Below are positions 40,068 through 54,500 of a stretch of DNA of 64,000 nucleotides, in pieces (position 1 is the stretch's first letter; each line of letters begins with the position of its first letter). The position numbers and the translations under genes were made by a program. Source of the DNA: Auanema rhodensis. Taxonomy: Eukaryota; Nematoda; Chromadorea; Rhabditida; Rhabditidae. The notes below the pieces were generated by a model that did no database searches, had not been told where the DNA came from, and saw only the letters and a program-made list of their open reading frames with translations. The stretch is taken from the NCBI GenBank assembly GCA_964057225.1, contig OZ059895.1:22516688-22580687 (forward strand), in the 5' to 3' direction.

Positions 40068-42598
40068 TACATGGAAACTCAACATACACTAATGCATCAT
40101 TTTTCAAACGATCATAACTAATTTTTGTATTAAGCGTTTCTCAATGTAGTATAGTGCATTCGATGCGGATTTTTAAGCTGCGTCGATCTGTGTTATCAGA
40201 TTTGCGCTAGCTTAAAAATGCACCGAGATATCAACTGATATAAGTTCACACTTATATCCTCGATTTTCACCCTGAAGAATTAATTTTTTCGTTGAATAAC
40301 AATGTCCATCGTCTTTGCCTTGAAAAAAAAAATCTGAAAACATCTACTTTTTGCTAAATTATTTTGAAATTTTTCGAAAAAATTTTTGTCAAAATGTTTT
40401 TGGAAGCAATGTTGAGTGTACATGGAAACTCAACATACACTAATGCATCATTTTTCAAACGATCATAACTAATTTTTGTATCAAGCGTTTCTCAATGTAG
40501 TATAGTGCATTCGATGCGGATTTTTAAGCTGCGTCGATCTGTGTTATCAGATTTGCGCTAGCTTAAAAATGCACCGAGATATCAACTGATATAAGTTCAC
40601 ACTTATATCCTCGATTTTCACCCTGAAGAATTAATTTTTTCGTTGAATAACAATGTCCATCGTCTTTGCCTTGAAAAAAGGAATCTAAAAACATATACTT
40701 TTTGCTAAATTATTTTGAAATTTTTCGAAAAAATTTTTGTCAAAATGTTTTTGGAAGCAATGTTGAGTGTACATGGAAACTCAACATACACTAATGCATC
40801 ATTTTGCAAACGATCATAACTAATTTCTGTATTGAGCGTTTCTCAATGTAGTATAGTGCATTCGATGCGGATTTTTAAGCTGCGTCGATCTGTGTTTTCA
40901 GATTTGCGCTAGCTTAAAAATGCACCGAGATATCAACTGATATAAGTTCACACTTACATCCTCGATTTTCACCCTGAAGAATTAATTTTTCCGTTGAATA
41001 ACATTGTCCATCGTCTTTGCCTTGAAAAAAAAATCTGAAAACATCTACTTTTTGCTAAATTATTTTGAAATTTTTCGAAAAAATTTTTGTCAAAATGTTT
41101 TTGGAAGCAATGTTGAAAGTACATGGAAACTCAACATACACTAATGCATCATTTTGCAAACGATCATAACTAATTTCTGTATTGAGCGTTTCTCAATGTA
41201 GTATAGTGCATTCGATGCGGATTTTTAAGCTGCGTCGATCTGTGTTATCAGATTTGCGCTAGCTTAAAAATGCACCAAGATATCAACTGATATAAGTTCA
41301 CACTTATATCCTCGATTTTCACCCTGAAGAATTAATTTTTTCGTTGAATAACATTGTCCATCGTCTTTGCCTTGATAAAAGGATTCTAAAAACATCTACT
41401 TTTTGCTAAATTATTCTGAAATTTTTCGAAAAAATTTTTGTCAAAATGTTTTTGGAAGCAATGTTGAGTGTACATGGAAACTCAACATACACTAATGCAT
41501 CATTTTGCAAACGATCATAACTAATTTCTGTATTGAGCGTTTCTCAATGTAGTATAGTGCATTCGATGCGGATTTTTAAGCTGCGTCGATCTGTGTTTTC
41601 AGATTTGCGCTAGCTTAAAAATGCACCGAGATATCAACTGATATAAGTTCACACTTACATCCTCGATTTTCACCCTGAAGAATTAATTTTTCCGTTGAAT
41701 AACATTGTCCATCGTCTTTGCCTTGAAAAAAAAAATCTGAAAACATCTACTTTTTGCTAAATTATTTTGAAATTTTTCGAAAAAATTTTTGTCAAAATGT
41801 TTTTGGAAGCAATGTTGAGTGTACATGGAAACTCAACATACACTAATGCATCATTTTGCAAACGATCATAACTAATTTTTGTATTGAGCGTTTTTCAATG
41901 TAGTATAGTGCATTCGATGCGGATTTTTAAGCTGCGTCGATCTGTGTTTTCAGATTTGCGCTAGCTTAAAAATGCACCGAGATATCAACTGATATAAGTT
42001 CACACTTACATCCTCGATTTTCACCCTGAAGAATTAATTTTTCCGTTGAATAACATTGTCCATCGTCTTTGCCTTGAAAAAAAAAATCTGAAAACATCTA
42101 CTTTTTGCTAAATTATTTTGAAATTTTTCGAAAAAATTTTTGTCAAAATGTTTTCGGAAGCAATGTTGAGTGTACATGGAAACTCAACATACACTAATGC
42201 ATCATTTTGCAAACGATCATAACTAATTTCTGTATTGAGCGTTTCTCAATGTAGTATAGTGCATTCGATGCGGATTTTTAAGCTGCGTCGATCTGTGTTT
42301 TCAGATTTGCGCTAGCTTAAAAATGCACCGAGATATCAACTGATATAAGTTCACACTTACATCCTCGATTTTCACCCTGAAGAATTAATTTTTCCGTTGA
42401 ATAACATTGTCCATCGTCTTTGCCTTGAAAAAAAAAATCTGAAAACATCTACTTTTTGCTAAATTATTTTGAAATTTTTCGAAAAAATTTTTGTCAAAAT
42501 GTTTTTGGAAGCAATGTTGAGTGTACATGGAAACTCAACATACACTAATGCATCATTTTTCAAACGATCATAACTAATTTTTGTATTGAGCGTTTCTC

Positions 42599-45500
42599 AA
42601 TGAAGTATAGTGCATTCGATGCGGATTTTTAAGCTGCGTCGATCTGTGTTATCAGATTTGCGCTAGCTTAAAAATGCACCGAGATATCAACTGATATAAG
42701 TTCACACTTATATCCTCGATTTTCACCCTGAAGAATTAATTTTTTCGTTGAATAACAATGTCCATCGTCTTTGCCTTGAAAAAAAAAATCTGAAAACATC
42801 TACTTTTTGCTAAATTATTTTGAAATTTTTCGAAAAAATTTTTGTTAAAATGTTTTTGGAAGCAATGTTGAGTGTACATGGAAACTCAACATACACTAAT
42901 GCATCATTTTTCAAACGATCATAACTAATTTTTGTATTGAGCGTTTCTCAATGTAGTATAGTGCATTCGATGCGGATTTTTAAGCTGCGTCGATCTGGGT
43001 TATCAGATTTGCGCTAGCTTAAAAATGCACCGAGATATCAACTGATATAAGTTCACACTTACATCCTCGATTTTCACCCTGAAGAATTAATTTTTCCGTT
43101 GAATAACATTGTCCATCGTCTTTGCCTTGAAAAAAAAAATCTGAAAACATCTACTTTTTGCTAAATTATTTTGAAATTTTTCGAAAAAATTTTTGTCAAA
43201 ATGTTTTTGGAAGCAATGTTGAGTGTACATGGAAACTCAACATACACTAATGCATCATTTTGCAAACGATCATAACTAATTTCTGTATTGAGCGTTTCTC
43301 AATGTAGTATAGTGCATTCGATGCGGATTTTTAAGCTGCGTCGATCTGTGTTTTCAGATTTGCGCTAGCTTAAAAATGCACCGAGATATCAACTGATATA
43401 AGTTCACACTTACATCCTCGATTTTCACCCTGAAGAATTAATTTTTCCGTTGAATAACATTGTCCATCGTCTTTGCCTTGAAAAAAAAAATCTGAAAACA
43501 TCTACTTTTTGCTAAATTATTTTGAAATTTTTCGAAAAAATTTTTGTCAAAATGTTTTTGGAAGCAATGTTGAGTGTACATGGAAACTCAACATACACTA
43601 ATGCATCATTTTGCAAACGATCATAACTAATTTCTGTATTGAGCGTTTCTCAATGTAGTATAGTGCATTCGATGCGGATTTTTAAGCTGCGTCGATCTGT
43701 GTTTTCAGATTTGCGCTAGCTTAAAAATGCACCGAGATATCAACTGATATAAGTTCACACTTACATCCTCGATTTTCACCCTGAAGAATTAATTTTTCCG
43801 TTGAATAACATTGTCCATCGTCTTTGCCTTGAAAAAAAAAATCTGAAAACATCTACTTTTTGCTAAATTATTTTGAAATTTTTCGAAAAAATTTTTGTCA
43901 AAATGTTTTTGGAAGCAATGTTGAGTGTACATGGAAACTCAACATACACTAATGCATCATTTTGCAAACGATCATAACTAATTTCTGTATTGAGCGTTTC
44001 TCAATGTAGTATAGTGCATTCGATGCGGATTTTTAAGCTGCGTCGATCTGTGTTTTCAGATTTGCGCTAGCTTAAAAATGCACCGAGATATCAACTGATA
44101 TAAGTTCACACTTACATCCTCGATTTTCACCCTGAAGAATTAATTTTTCCGTTGAATAACATTGTCCATCGTCTTTGCCTTGAAAAAAAAAATCTGAAAA
44201 CATCTACTTTTTGCTAAATTATTTTGAAATTTTTCGAAAAAATTTTTGTCAAAATGTTTTTGGAAGCAATGTTGAGTGTACATGGAAACTCAACATACAC
44301 TAATGCATCATTTTTCAAACGATCATAACTAATTTTTGTATTGAGCGTTTCTCAATGAAGTATAGTGCATTCGATGCGGATTTTTAAGCTGCGTCGATCT
44401 GTGTTATCAGATTTGCGCTAGCTTAAAAATGCACCGAGATATCAACTGATATAAGTTCACACTTATATCCTCGATTTTCACCCTGAAGAATTAAATTTTT
44501 CGTTGAATAACAATGTCCATCGTCTTTGCCTTGAAAAAAAAAATCTGAAAACATCTACTTTTTGCTAAATTATTTTGAAATTTTTCGAAAAAATTTTTGT
44601 TAAAATGTTTTTGGAAGCAATGTTGAGTGTACATGGAAACTCAACATACACTAATGCATCATTTTTCAAACGATCATAACTAATTTTTGTATTGAGCGTT
44701 TCTCAATGTAGTATAGTGCATTCGATGCGGATTTTTATGCTGCGTCGATCTGGGTTATCAGATTTGCGCTAGCTTAAAAATGCACCAAGATATCAACTGA
44801 TATAAGTTCACACTTATATCCTCGATTTTCACCCTGAAGAATTAATTTTTTCGTTGAATAACATTGTCCATCGTCTTTGCCTTGAAAAAAAAAATCTGAA
44901 AACATCTACTTTTTGCTAAATTATTTTGAAATTTTTCGAAAAAATTTTTGTCAAAATGTTTTTGGAAGCAATGTTGAGTGTACATGGAAACTCAACATAC
45001 ACTAATGCATCATTTTGCAAACGATCATAACTAATTTCTGTACTGAGCGTTTCTCAATGTAGTATAGTGCATTCGATGCGGATTTTTAAGCTGCGTCGAT
45101 CTGTGTTTTCAGATTTGCGCTAGCTTAAAAATGCACCGAGATATCAACTGATATAAGTTCACACTTACATCCTCGATTTTCACCCTGAAGAATTAATTTT
45201 TCCGTTGAATAACATTGTCCATCGTCTTTGCCTTGAAAAAAAAAATCTGAAAACATCTACTTTTTGCTAAATTATTTTGAAATTTTTCGAAAAAATTTTT
45301 GTCAAAATGTTTTTGGAAGCAATGTTGAGTGTACATGGAAACTCAACATACACTAATGCATCATTTTGCAAACGATCATAACTAATTTCTGTATTGAGCG
45401 TTTCTCAATGTAGTATAGTGCATTCGATGCGGATTTTTAAGCTGCGTCGATCTGTGTTTTCAGATTTGCGCTAGCTTAAAAATGCACCGAGATATCAACT

Positions 45501-48500
45501 GATATAAGTTCACACTTACATCCTCGATTTTCACCCTGAAGAATTAATTTTTCCGTTGAATAACATTGTCCATCGTCTTTGCCTTGAAAAAAAAAATCTG
45601 AAAACATCTACTTTTTGCTAAATTATTTTGAAATTTTTCGAAAAAATTTTTGTTAAAATGTTTTTGGAAGCAATGTTGAGTGTACATGGAAACTCAACAT
45701 ACACTAATGCATCATTTTGCAAACGATCATAACTAATTTCTGTATTGAGCGTTTCTCAATGAAGTATAGTGCATTCGATGCGGATTTTTAAGCTGCGTCG
45801 ATCTGTGTTATCAGATTTGCGCTAGCTTAAAAATGCACCGAGATATCAACTGATATAAGTTCACACTTATATCCTCGATTTTCACCCTGAAGAATTAATT
45901 TTTTCGTTGAATAACAATGTCCATCGTCTTTGCCTTGAAAAAAAAAATCTGAAAACATCTACTTTTTGCTAAATTATTTTGAAATTTTTCGAAAAAATTT
46001 TTGTTAAAATGTTTTTGGAAGCAATGTTGAGTGTACATGGAAACTCAACATACACTAATGCATCATTTTTCAAACGATCATAACTAATTTTTGTATTGAG
46101 CGTTTCTCAATGTAGTATAGTGCATTCGATGCGGATTTTTAAGCTGCGTCCATCTGGGTTATCAGATTTGCGCTAGCTTAAAAATGCACCAAGATATCAA
46201 CTGATATAAGTTCACACTTATATCCTCGATTTTCACCCTGAAGAATTAATTTTTTCGTTGAATAACATTGTCCATCGTCTTTGCCTTGAAAAAAAAAATC
46301 TGAAAACATCTACTTTTTGCTAAATTATTTTGAAATTTTTCGAAAAAATTTTTGTCAAAATGTTTTTGGAAGCAATGTTGAGTGTACATGGAAACTCAAC
46401 ATACACTAATGCATCATTTTGCAAACGATCATAACTAATTTCTGTATTGAGCGTTTCTCAATGTAGTATAGTGCATTCGATGCGGATTTTTAAGCTGCGT
46501 CGATCTGTCTTTTCAGATTTGCGCTAGCTTAAAAATGCACCGAGATATCAACTGATATAAGTTCACACTTACATCCTCGATTTTCACCCTGAAGAATTAA
46601 TTTTTCCGTTGAATAACATTGTCCATCGTCTTTGCCTTGAAAAAAAAAATCTGAAAACATCTACTTTTTGCTAAATTATTTTGAAATTTTTCGAAAAAAT
46701 TTTTGTCAAAATGTTTTTGGAAGCAATGTTGAGTGTACATGGAAACTCAACATACACTAATGCATCATTTTGCAAACGATCATAACTAATTTCTGTATTG
46801 AGCGTTTCTCAATGTAGTATAGTGCATTCGATGCGGATTTTTAAGCTGCGTCGATCTGTGTTTTCAGATTTGCGCTAGCTTAAAAATGCACCGAGATATC
46901 AACTGATATAAGTTCACACTTACATCCTCGATTTTCACCCTGAAGAATTAATTTTTCCGTTGAATAACATTGTCCATCGTCTTTGCCTTGAAAAAAAAAA
47001 TCTGAAAACATCTACTTTTTGCTAAATTATTTTGAAATTTTTCGAAAAAATTTTTGTTAAAATGTTTTTGGAAGCAATGTTGAGTGTACATGGAAACTCA
47101 ACATACACTAATGCATCATTTTGCAAACGATCATAACTAATTTCTGTATTGAGCGTTTCTCAATGAAGTATAGTGCATTCGATGCGGATTTTTAAGCTGC
47201 GTCGATCTGTGTTATCAGATTTGCGCTAGCTTAAAAATGCACCGAGATATCAACTGATATAAGTTCACACTTATATCCTCGATTTTCACCCTGAAGAATT
47301 AATTTTTTCGTTGAATAACAATGTCCATCGTCTTTGCCTTGAAAAAAAAAATCTGAAAACATCTACTTTTTGCTAAATTATTTTGAAATTTTTCGAAAAA
47401 ATTTTTGTTAAAATGTTTTTGGAAGCAATGTTGAGTGTACATGGAAACTCAACATACACTAATGCATCATTTTTCAAACGATCATAACTAATTTTTGTAT
47501 TGAGCGTTTCTCAATGTAGTATAGTGCATTCGATGCGGATTTTTAAGCTGCGTCGATCTGGGTTATCAGATTTGCGCTAGCTTAAAAATGCACCAAGATA
47601 TCAACTGATATAAGTTCACACTTATATCCTCGATTTTCACCCTGAAGAATTAATTTTTTCGTTGAATAACATTGTCCATCGTCTTTGCCTTAAAAAAAAA
47701 AATCTGAAAACATCTACTTTTTGCTAAATTATTTTGAAATTTTTCGAAAAAATTTTTGTCAAAATGTTTTTGGAAGCAATGTTGAGTGTACATGGAAACT
47801 CAACATACACTAATGCATCATTTTGCAAACGATCATAACTAATTTCTGTATTGAGCGTTTCTCAATGTAGTATAGTGCATTCGATGCGGATTTTTAAGCT
47901 GCGTCGATCTGTGTTTTCAGATTTGCGCTAGCTTAAAAATGCACCGAGATATCAACTGATATAAGTTCACACTTACATCCTCGATTTTCACCCTGAAGAA
48001 TTAATTTTTCCGTTGAATAACATTGTCCATCGTCTTTGCCTTGAAAAAAAAAATCTGAAAACATCTACTTTTTGCTAAATTATTTTGAAATTTTTCGAAA
48101 AAATTTTTGTCAAAATGTTTTTGGAAGCAATGTTGAGTGTACATGGAAACTCAACATACACTAATGCATCATTTTGCAAACGATCATAACTAATTTCTGT
48201 ATTGAGCGTTTCTCAATGTAGTATAGTGCATTCGATGCGGATTTTTAAGCTGCGTCGATCTGTGTTTTCAGATTTGCGCTAGCTTAAAAATGCACCGAGA
48301 TATCAACTGATATAAGTTCACACTTACATCCTCGATTTTCACCCTGAAGAATTAATTTTTCCGTTGAATAACATTGTCCATCGTCTTTGCCTTGAAAAAA
48401 AAAATCTGAAAACATCTACTTTTTGCTAAATTATTTTGAAATTTTTCGAAAAAATTTTTGTCAAAATGTTTTTGGAAGCAATGTTGAGTGTACATGGAAA

Positions 48501-51500
48501 CTCAACATACACTAATGCATCATTTTGCAAACGATCATAACTAATTTCTGTATTGAGCGTTTCTCAATGTAGTATAGTGCATTCGATGCGGATTTTTAAG
48601 CTGCGTCGATCTGTGTTTTCAGATTTGCGCTAGCTTAAAAATGCACCGAGATATCAACTGATATAAGTTCACACTTACATCCTCGATTTTCACCCTGAAG
48701 AATTAATTTTTCCGTTGAATAACATTGTCCATCGTCTTTGCCTTGAAAAAAAAAATCTGAAAACATCTACTTTTTGCTAAATTATTTTGAAATTTTTCGA
48801 AAAAATTTTTGTTAAAATGTTTTTGGAAGCAATGTTGAGTGTACATGGAAACTCAACATACACTAATGCATCATTTTGCAAACGATCATAACTAATTTCT
48901 GTATTGAGCGTTTCTCAATGAAGTATAGTGCATTCGATGCGGATTTTTAAGCTGCGTCGATCTGTGTTATCAGATTTGCGCTAGCTTAAAAATGCACCGA
49001 GATATCAACTGATATAAGTTCACACTTATATCCTCGATTTTCACCCTGAAGAATTAATTTTTTCGTTGAATAACAATGTCCATCGTCTTTGCCTTGAAAA
49101 AAAAAATCTGAAAACATCTACTTTTTGCTAAATTATTTTGAAATTTTTCGAAAAAATTTTTGTTAAAATGTTTTTGGAAGCAATGTTGAGTGTACATGGA
49201 AACTCAACATACACTAATGCATCATTTTTCAAACGATCATAACTAATTTTTGTATTGAGCGTTTCTCAATGTAGTATAGTGCATTCGATGCGGATTTTTA
49301 AGCTGCGTCGATCTGGGTTATCAGATTTGCGCTAGCTTAAAAATGCACCAAGATATCAACTGATATAAGTTCACACTTATATCCTCGATTTTCACCCTGA
49401 AGAATTAATTTTTTCGTTGAATAACATTGTCCATCGTCTTTGCCTTGAAAAAAAAAATCTGAAAACATCTACTTTTTGCTAAATTATTTTGAAATTTTTC
49501 GAAAAAATTTTTGTCAAAATGTTTTTGGAAGCAATGTTGAGTGTACATGGAAACTCAACATACACTAATGCATCATTTTGCAAACGATCATAACTAATTT
49601 CTGTATTGAGCGTTTCTCAATGTAGTATAGTGCATTCGATGCGGATTTTTAAGCTGCGTCGATCTGTGTTTTCAGATTTGCGCTAGCTTAAAAATGCACC
49701 GAGATATCAACTGATATAAGTTCACACTTACATCCTCGATTTTCACCCTGAAGAATTAATTTTTCCGTTGAATAACATTGTCCATCGTCTTTACCTTGAA
49801 AAAAAAAATCTGAAAACATCTACTTTTTGCTAAATTATTTTGAAATTTTTCGAAAAAATTTTTGTCAAAATGTTTTTGGAAGCAATGTTGAGTGTACATG
49901 GAAACTCAACATACACTAATGCATCATTTTGCAAACGATCATAACTAATTTCTGTATTGAGCGTTTCTCAATGTAGTATAGTGCATTTGATGCGGATTTT
50001 TAAGCTGCGTCGATCTGTGTTTTCAGATTTGCGCTAGCTTAAAAATGCACCGAGATATCAACTGATATAAGTTCACACTTACATCCTCGATTTTCACCCT
50101 GAAGAATTAATTTTTCCGTTGAATAACATTGTCCATCGTCTTTGCCTTGAAAAAAAAAATCTGAAAACATCTACTTTTTGCTAAATTATTTTGAAATTTT
50201 TCGAAAAAATTTTTGTCAAAATGTTTTTGGAAGCAATGTTGAGTGTACATGGAAACTCAACATACACTAATGCATCATTTTGCAAACGATCATAACTAAT
50301 TTCTGTATTGAGCGTTTCTCAATGTAGTATAGTGCATTCGATGCGGATTTTTAAGCTGCGTCGATCTGTGTTTTCAGATTTGCGCTAGCTTAAAAATGCA
50401 CCGAGATATCAACTGATATAAGTTCACACTTACATCCTCGATTTTCACCCTGAAGAATTAATTTTTCCGTTGAATAACATTGTCCATCGTCTTTGCCTTG
50501 AAAAAAAAAATCTGAAAACATCTACTTTTTGCTAAATTATTTCGAAATTTTTCGAAAAAATTTTTGTCAAAATGTTTTTGGAAGCAATGTTGAGTGTACA
50601 TGGAAACTCAACATACACTAATGCATCATTTTGCAAACGATCATAACTAATTTCTGTATTGAGCGTTTCTCAATGTAGTATAGTGCATTCGATGCGGATT
50701 TTTAAGCTGCGTCGATCTGTGTTTTCAGATTTGCGCTAGCTTAAAAATGCACCGAGATATCAACTGATATAAGTTCACACTTACATCCTCGATTTTCACC
50801 CTGAAGAATTAATTTTTCCGTTGAATAACATTGTCCATCGTCTTTGCCTTGAAAAAAAAAATCTGAAAACATCTACTTTTTGCTAAATTATTTCGAAATT
50901 TTTCGAAAAAATTTTTGTCAAAATGTTTTTGGAAGCAATGTTGAGTGTACATGGAAACTCAACATACACTAATGCATCATTTTGCAAACGATCATAACTA
51001 ATTTCTGTATTGAGCGTTTCTCAATGTAGTATAGTGCATTCGATGCGGATTTTTAAGCTGCGTCGATCTGTGTTTTCAGATTTGCGCTAGCTTAAAAATG
51101 CACCGAGATATCAACTGATATAAGTTCACACTTACATCCTCGATTTTCACCCTGAAGAATTAATTTTTCCGTTGAATAACATTGTCCATCGTCTTTGCCT
51201 TGAAAAAAAAAATCTGAAAACATCTACTTTTTGCTAAATTATTTTGAAATTTTTCGAAAAAATTTTTGTCAAAATGTTTTTGGAAGCAATGTTGAGTGTA
51301 CATGGAAACTCAACATACACTAATGCATCATTTTTCAAACGATCATAACTAATTTTTGTATTGAGCGTTTCTCAATGAAGTATAGTGCATTCGATGCGGA
51401 TTTTTAAGCTGCGTCGATCTGTGTTATCAGATTTGCGCTAGCTTAAAAATGCACCGAGATATCAACTGATATAAGTTCACACTTATATCCTCGATTTTCA

Positions 51501-54500
51501 CCCTGAAGAATTAATTTTTTCGTTGAATAACAATGTCCATCGTCTTTGCCTTGAAAAAAAAAATCTGAAAACATCTACTTTTTGCTAAATTATTTTGAAA
51601 TTTTTCGAAAAAATTTTTGTTAAAATGTTTTTGGAAGCAATGTTGAGTGTACATGGAAACTCAACATACACTAATGCATCATTTTGCAAACGATCATAAC
51701 TAATTTTTGTATTGAGCGTTTCTCAATGTAGTATAGTGCATTCGATGCGGATTTTTAAGCTGCGTCGATCTGGGTTATCAGATTTGCGCTAGCTTAAAAA
51801 TGCACCAAGATATCAACTGATATAAGTTCACACTTATATCCTCGATTTTCACCCTGAAGAATTAATTTTTTCGTTGAATAACATTGTCCATCGTCTTTGC
51901 CTTGAAAAAAAAATCTGAAAACATCTACTTTTTGCTAAATTATTTTGAAATTTTTCGAAAAAATTTTTGTCAAAATGTTTTTGGAAGCAATGTTGAGTGT
52001 ACATGGAAACTCAACATACACTAATGCATCATTTTGCAAACGATCATAACTAATTTCTGTACTGAGCGTTTCTCAATGTAGTATAGTGCATTCGATGCGG
52101 ATTTTTAAGCTGCGTCGATCTGTGTTTTCAGATTTGCGCTAGCTTAAAAATGCACCGAGATATCAACTGATATAAGTTCACACTTACATCCTCGATTTTC
52201 ACCCTGAAGAATTAATTTTTCCGTTGAATAACATTGTCCATCGTCTTTGCCTTGAAAAAAAAAATCTGAAAACATCTACTTTTTGCTAAATTATTTTGAA
52301 ATTTTTCGAAAAAATTTTTGTCAAAATGTTTTTGGAAGCAATGTTGAGTGTACATGGAAACTCAACATACACTAATGCATCATTTTGCAAACGATCATAA
52401 CTAATTTCTGTATTGAGCGTTTCTCAATGTAGTATAGTGCATTCGATGCGGATTTTTAAGCTGCGTCGATCTGTGTTTTCAGATTTGCGCTAGCTTAAAA
52501 ATGCACCGAGATATCAACTGATATAAGTTCACACTTACATCCTCGATTTTCACCCTGAAGAATTAATTTTTCCGTTGAATAACATTGTCCATCGTCTTTG
52601 CCTTGAAAAAAAAAATCTGAAAACATCTACTTTTTGCTAAATTATTTTGAAATTTTTCGAAAAAATTTTTGTCAAAATGTTTTTGGAAGCAATGTTGAGT
52701 GTACATGGAAACTCAACATACACTAATGCATCATTTTGCAAACGATCATAACTAATTTCTGTATTGAGCGTTTCTCAATGTAGTATAGTGCATTCGATGC
52801 GGATTTTTAAGCTGCGTCGATCTGTGTTTTCAGATTTGCGCTAGCTTAAAAATGCACCGAGATATCAACTGATATAAGTTCACACTTACATCCTCGATTT
52901 TCACCCTGAAGAATTAATTTTTCCGTTGAATAACATTGTCCATCGTCTTTGCCTTGGAAAAAAAAAATCTGAAAACATCTACTTTTTGCTAAATTATTTT
53001 GAAATTTTTCGAAAAAATTTTTGTTAAAATGTTTTTGGAAGCAATGTTGAGTGTACATGGAAACTCAACATACACTAATGCATCATTTTGCAAACGATCA
53101 TAACTAATTTCTGTATTGAGCGTTTCCCAATGAAGTATAGTGCATTCGATGCGGATTTTTAAGCTGCGTCGATCTGTGTTATCAGATTTGCGCTAGCTTA
53201 AAAATGCACCGAGATATCAACTGATATAAGTTCACACTTATATCCTCGATTTTCACCCTGAAGAATTAATTTTTTCGTTGAATAACAATGTCCATCGTCT
53301 TTGCCTTGAAAAAAAAAATCTGAAAACATCTACTTTTTGCTAAATTATTTTGAAATTTTTCGAAAAAATTTTTGTTAAAATGTTTTTGGAAGCAATGTTG
53401 AGTGTACATGGAAACTCAACATACACTAATGCATCATTTTTCAAACGATCATAACTAATTTTTGTATTGAGCGTTTCTCAATGTAGTATAGTGCATTCGA
53501 TGCGGATTTTTAAGCTGCGTCGATCTGGGTTATCAGATTTGCGCTAGCTTAAAAATGCACCAAGATATCAACTGATATAAGTTCACACTTATATCCTCGA
53601 TTTTCACCCTGAAGAATTAATTTTTTCGTTGAATAACATTGTCCATCGTCTTTGCCTTGAAAAAAAAATCTGAAAACATCTACTTTTTGCTAAATTATTT
53701 TGAAATTTTTCGAAAAAATTTTTGTCAAAATGTTTTTGGAAGCAATGTTGAGTGTACATGGAAACTCAACATACACTAATGCATCATTTTGCAAACGATC
53801 ATAACTAATTTCTGTATTGAGCGTTTCTCAATGTAGTATAGTGCATTCGATGCGGATTTTTAAGCTGCGTCGATCTGTGTTTTCAGATTTGCGCTAGCTT
53901 AAAAATGCACCGAGATATCAACTGATATAAGTTCACACTTACATCCTCGATTTTCACCCTGAAGAATTAATTTTTCCGTTGAATAACATTGTCCATCGTC
54001 TTTGCCTTGAAAAAAAAATCTGAAAACATCTACTTTTTGCTAAATTATTTTGAAATTTTTCGAAAAAATTTTTGTCAAAATGTTTTTGGAAGCAATGTTG
54101 AGTGTACATGGAAACTCAACATACACTAATGCATCATTTTGCAAACGATCATAACTAATTTCTGTATTGAGCGTTTCTCAATGTAGTATAGTGCATTCGA
54201 TGCGGATTTTTAAGCTGCGTCGATCTGTGTTTTCAGATTTGCGCTAGCTTAAAAATGCACCGAGATATCAACTGATATAAGTTCACACTTACATTATCGA
54301 TTTTCACCCTGAAGAATTAATTTTTCCGTTGAATAACATTGTCCATCGTCTTTGCCTTGAAAAAAAAAATTTGAAAACATCTACTTTTTGCTAAATTATT
54401 TTGAAATTTTTCGAAAAAATTTTTGTCAAAATGTTTTTGGAAGCAATGTTGAGTGTACATGGAAACTCAACATACACTAATGCATCATTTTGCAAACGAT

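Larger units (their letters stand above)
36701..42598. repeat. Satellite B mixed units with 1878-bp duplication
   Basis: Units of the two main types alternate irregularly. One type has TTTTTCAAACG, GTTATCAG, TTATATCC and TTTTTTCG; the other has TTTTGCAAACG, TTTCTGTATTG, GTTTTCAG, TTACATCC and TTTTTCCG. A segment of at least 37260-38570 recurs at +1878 bp (39138-40448), with the shared marker CGTTTTTCAATG at 37431 and 39309. Because 1878 is five units plus about 123 bp, the copy also carries a partial-unit duplication. From about 40.5 kb on, ordinary single-unit repeats resume. Confidence 0.82.

Noticed and set aside
38011-40092. Two identical 67-codon plus-strand frames (38011-38214 and 39889-40092)
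   Set aside because: They are created by the out-of-register 125-bp partial duplication, and the amino-acid sequence simply repeats itself. The second is the 1878-bp copy of the first.
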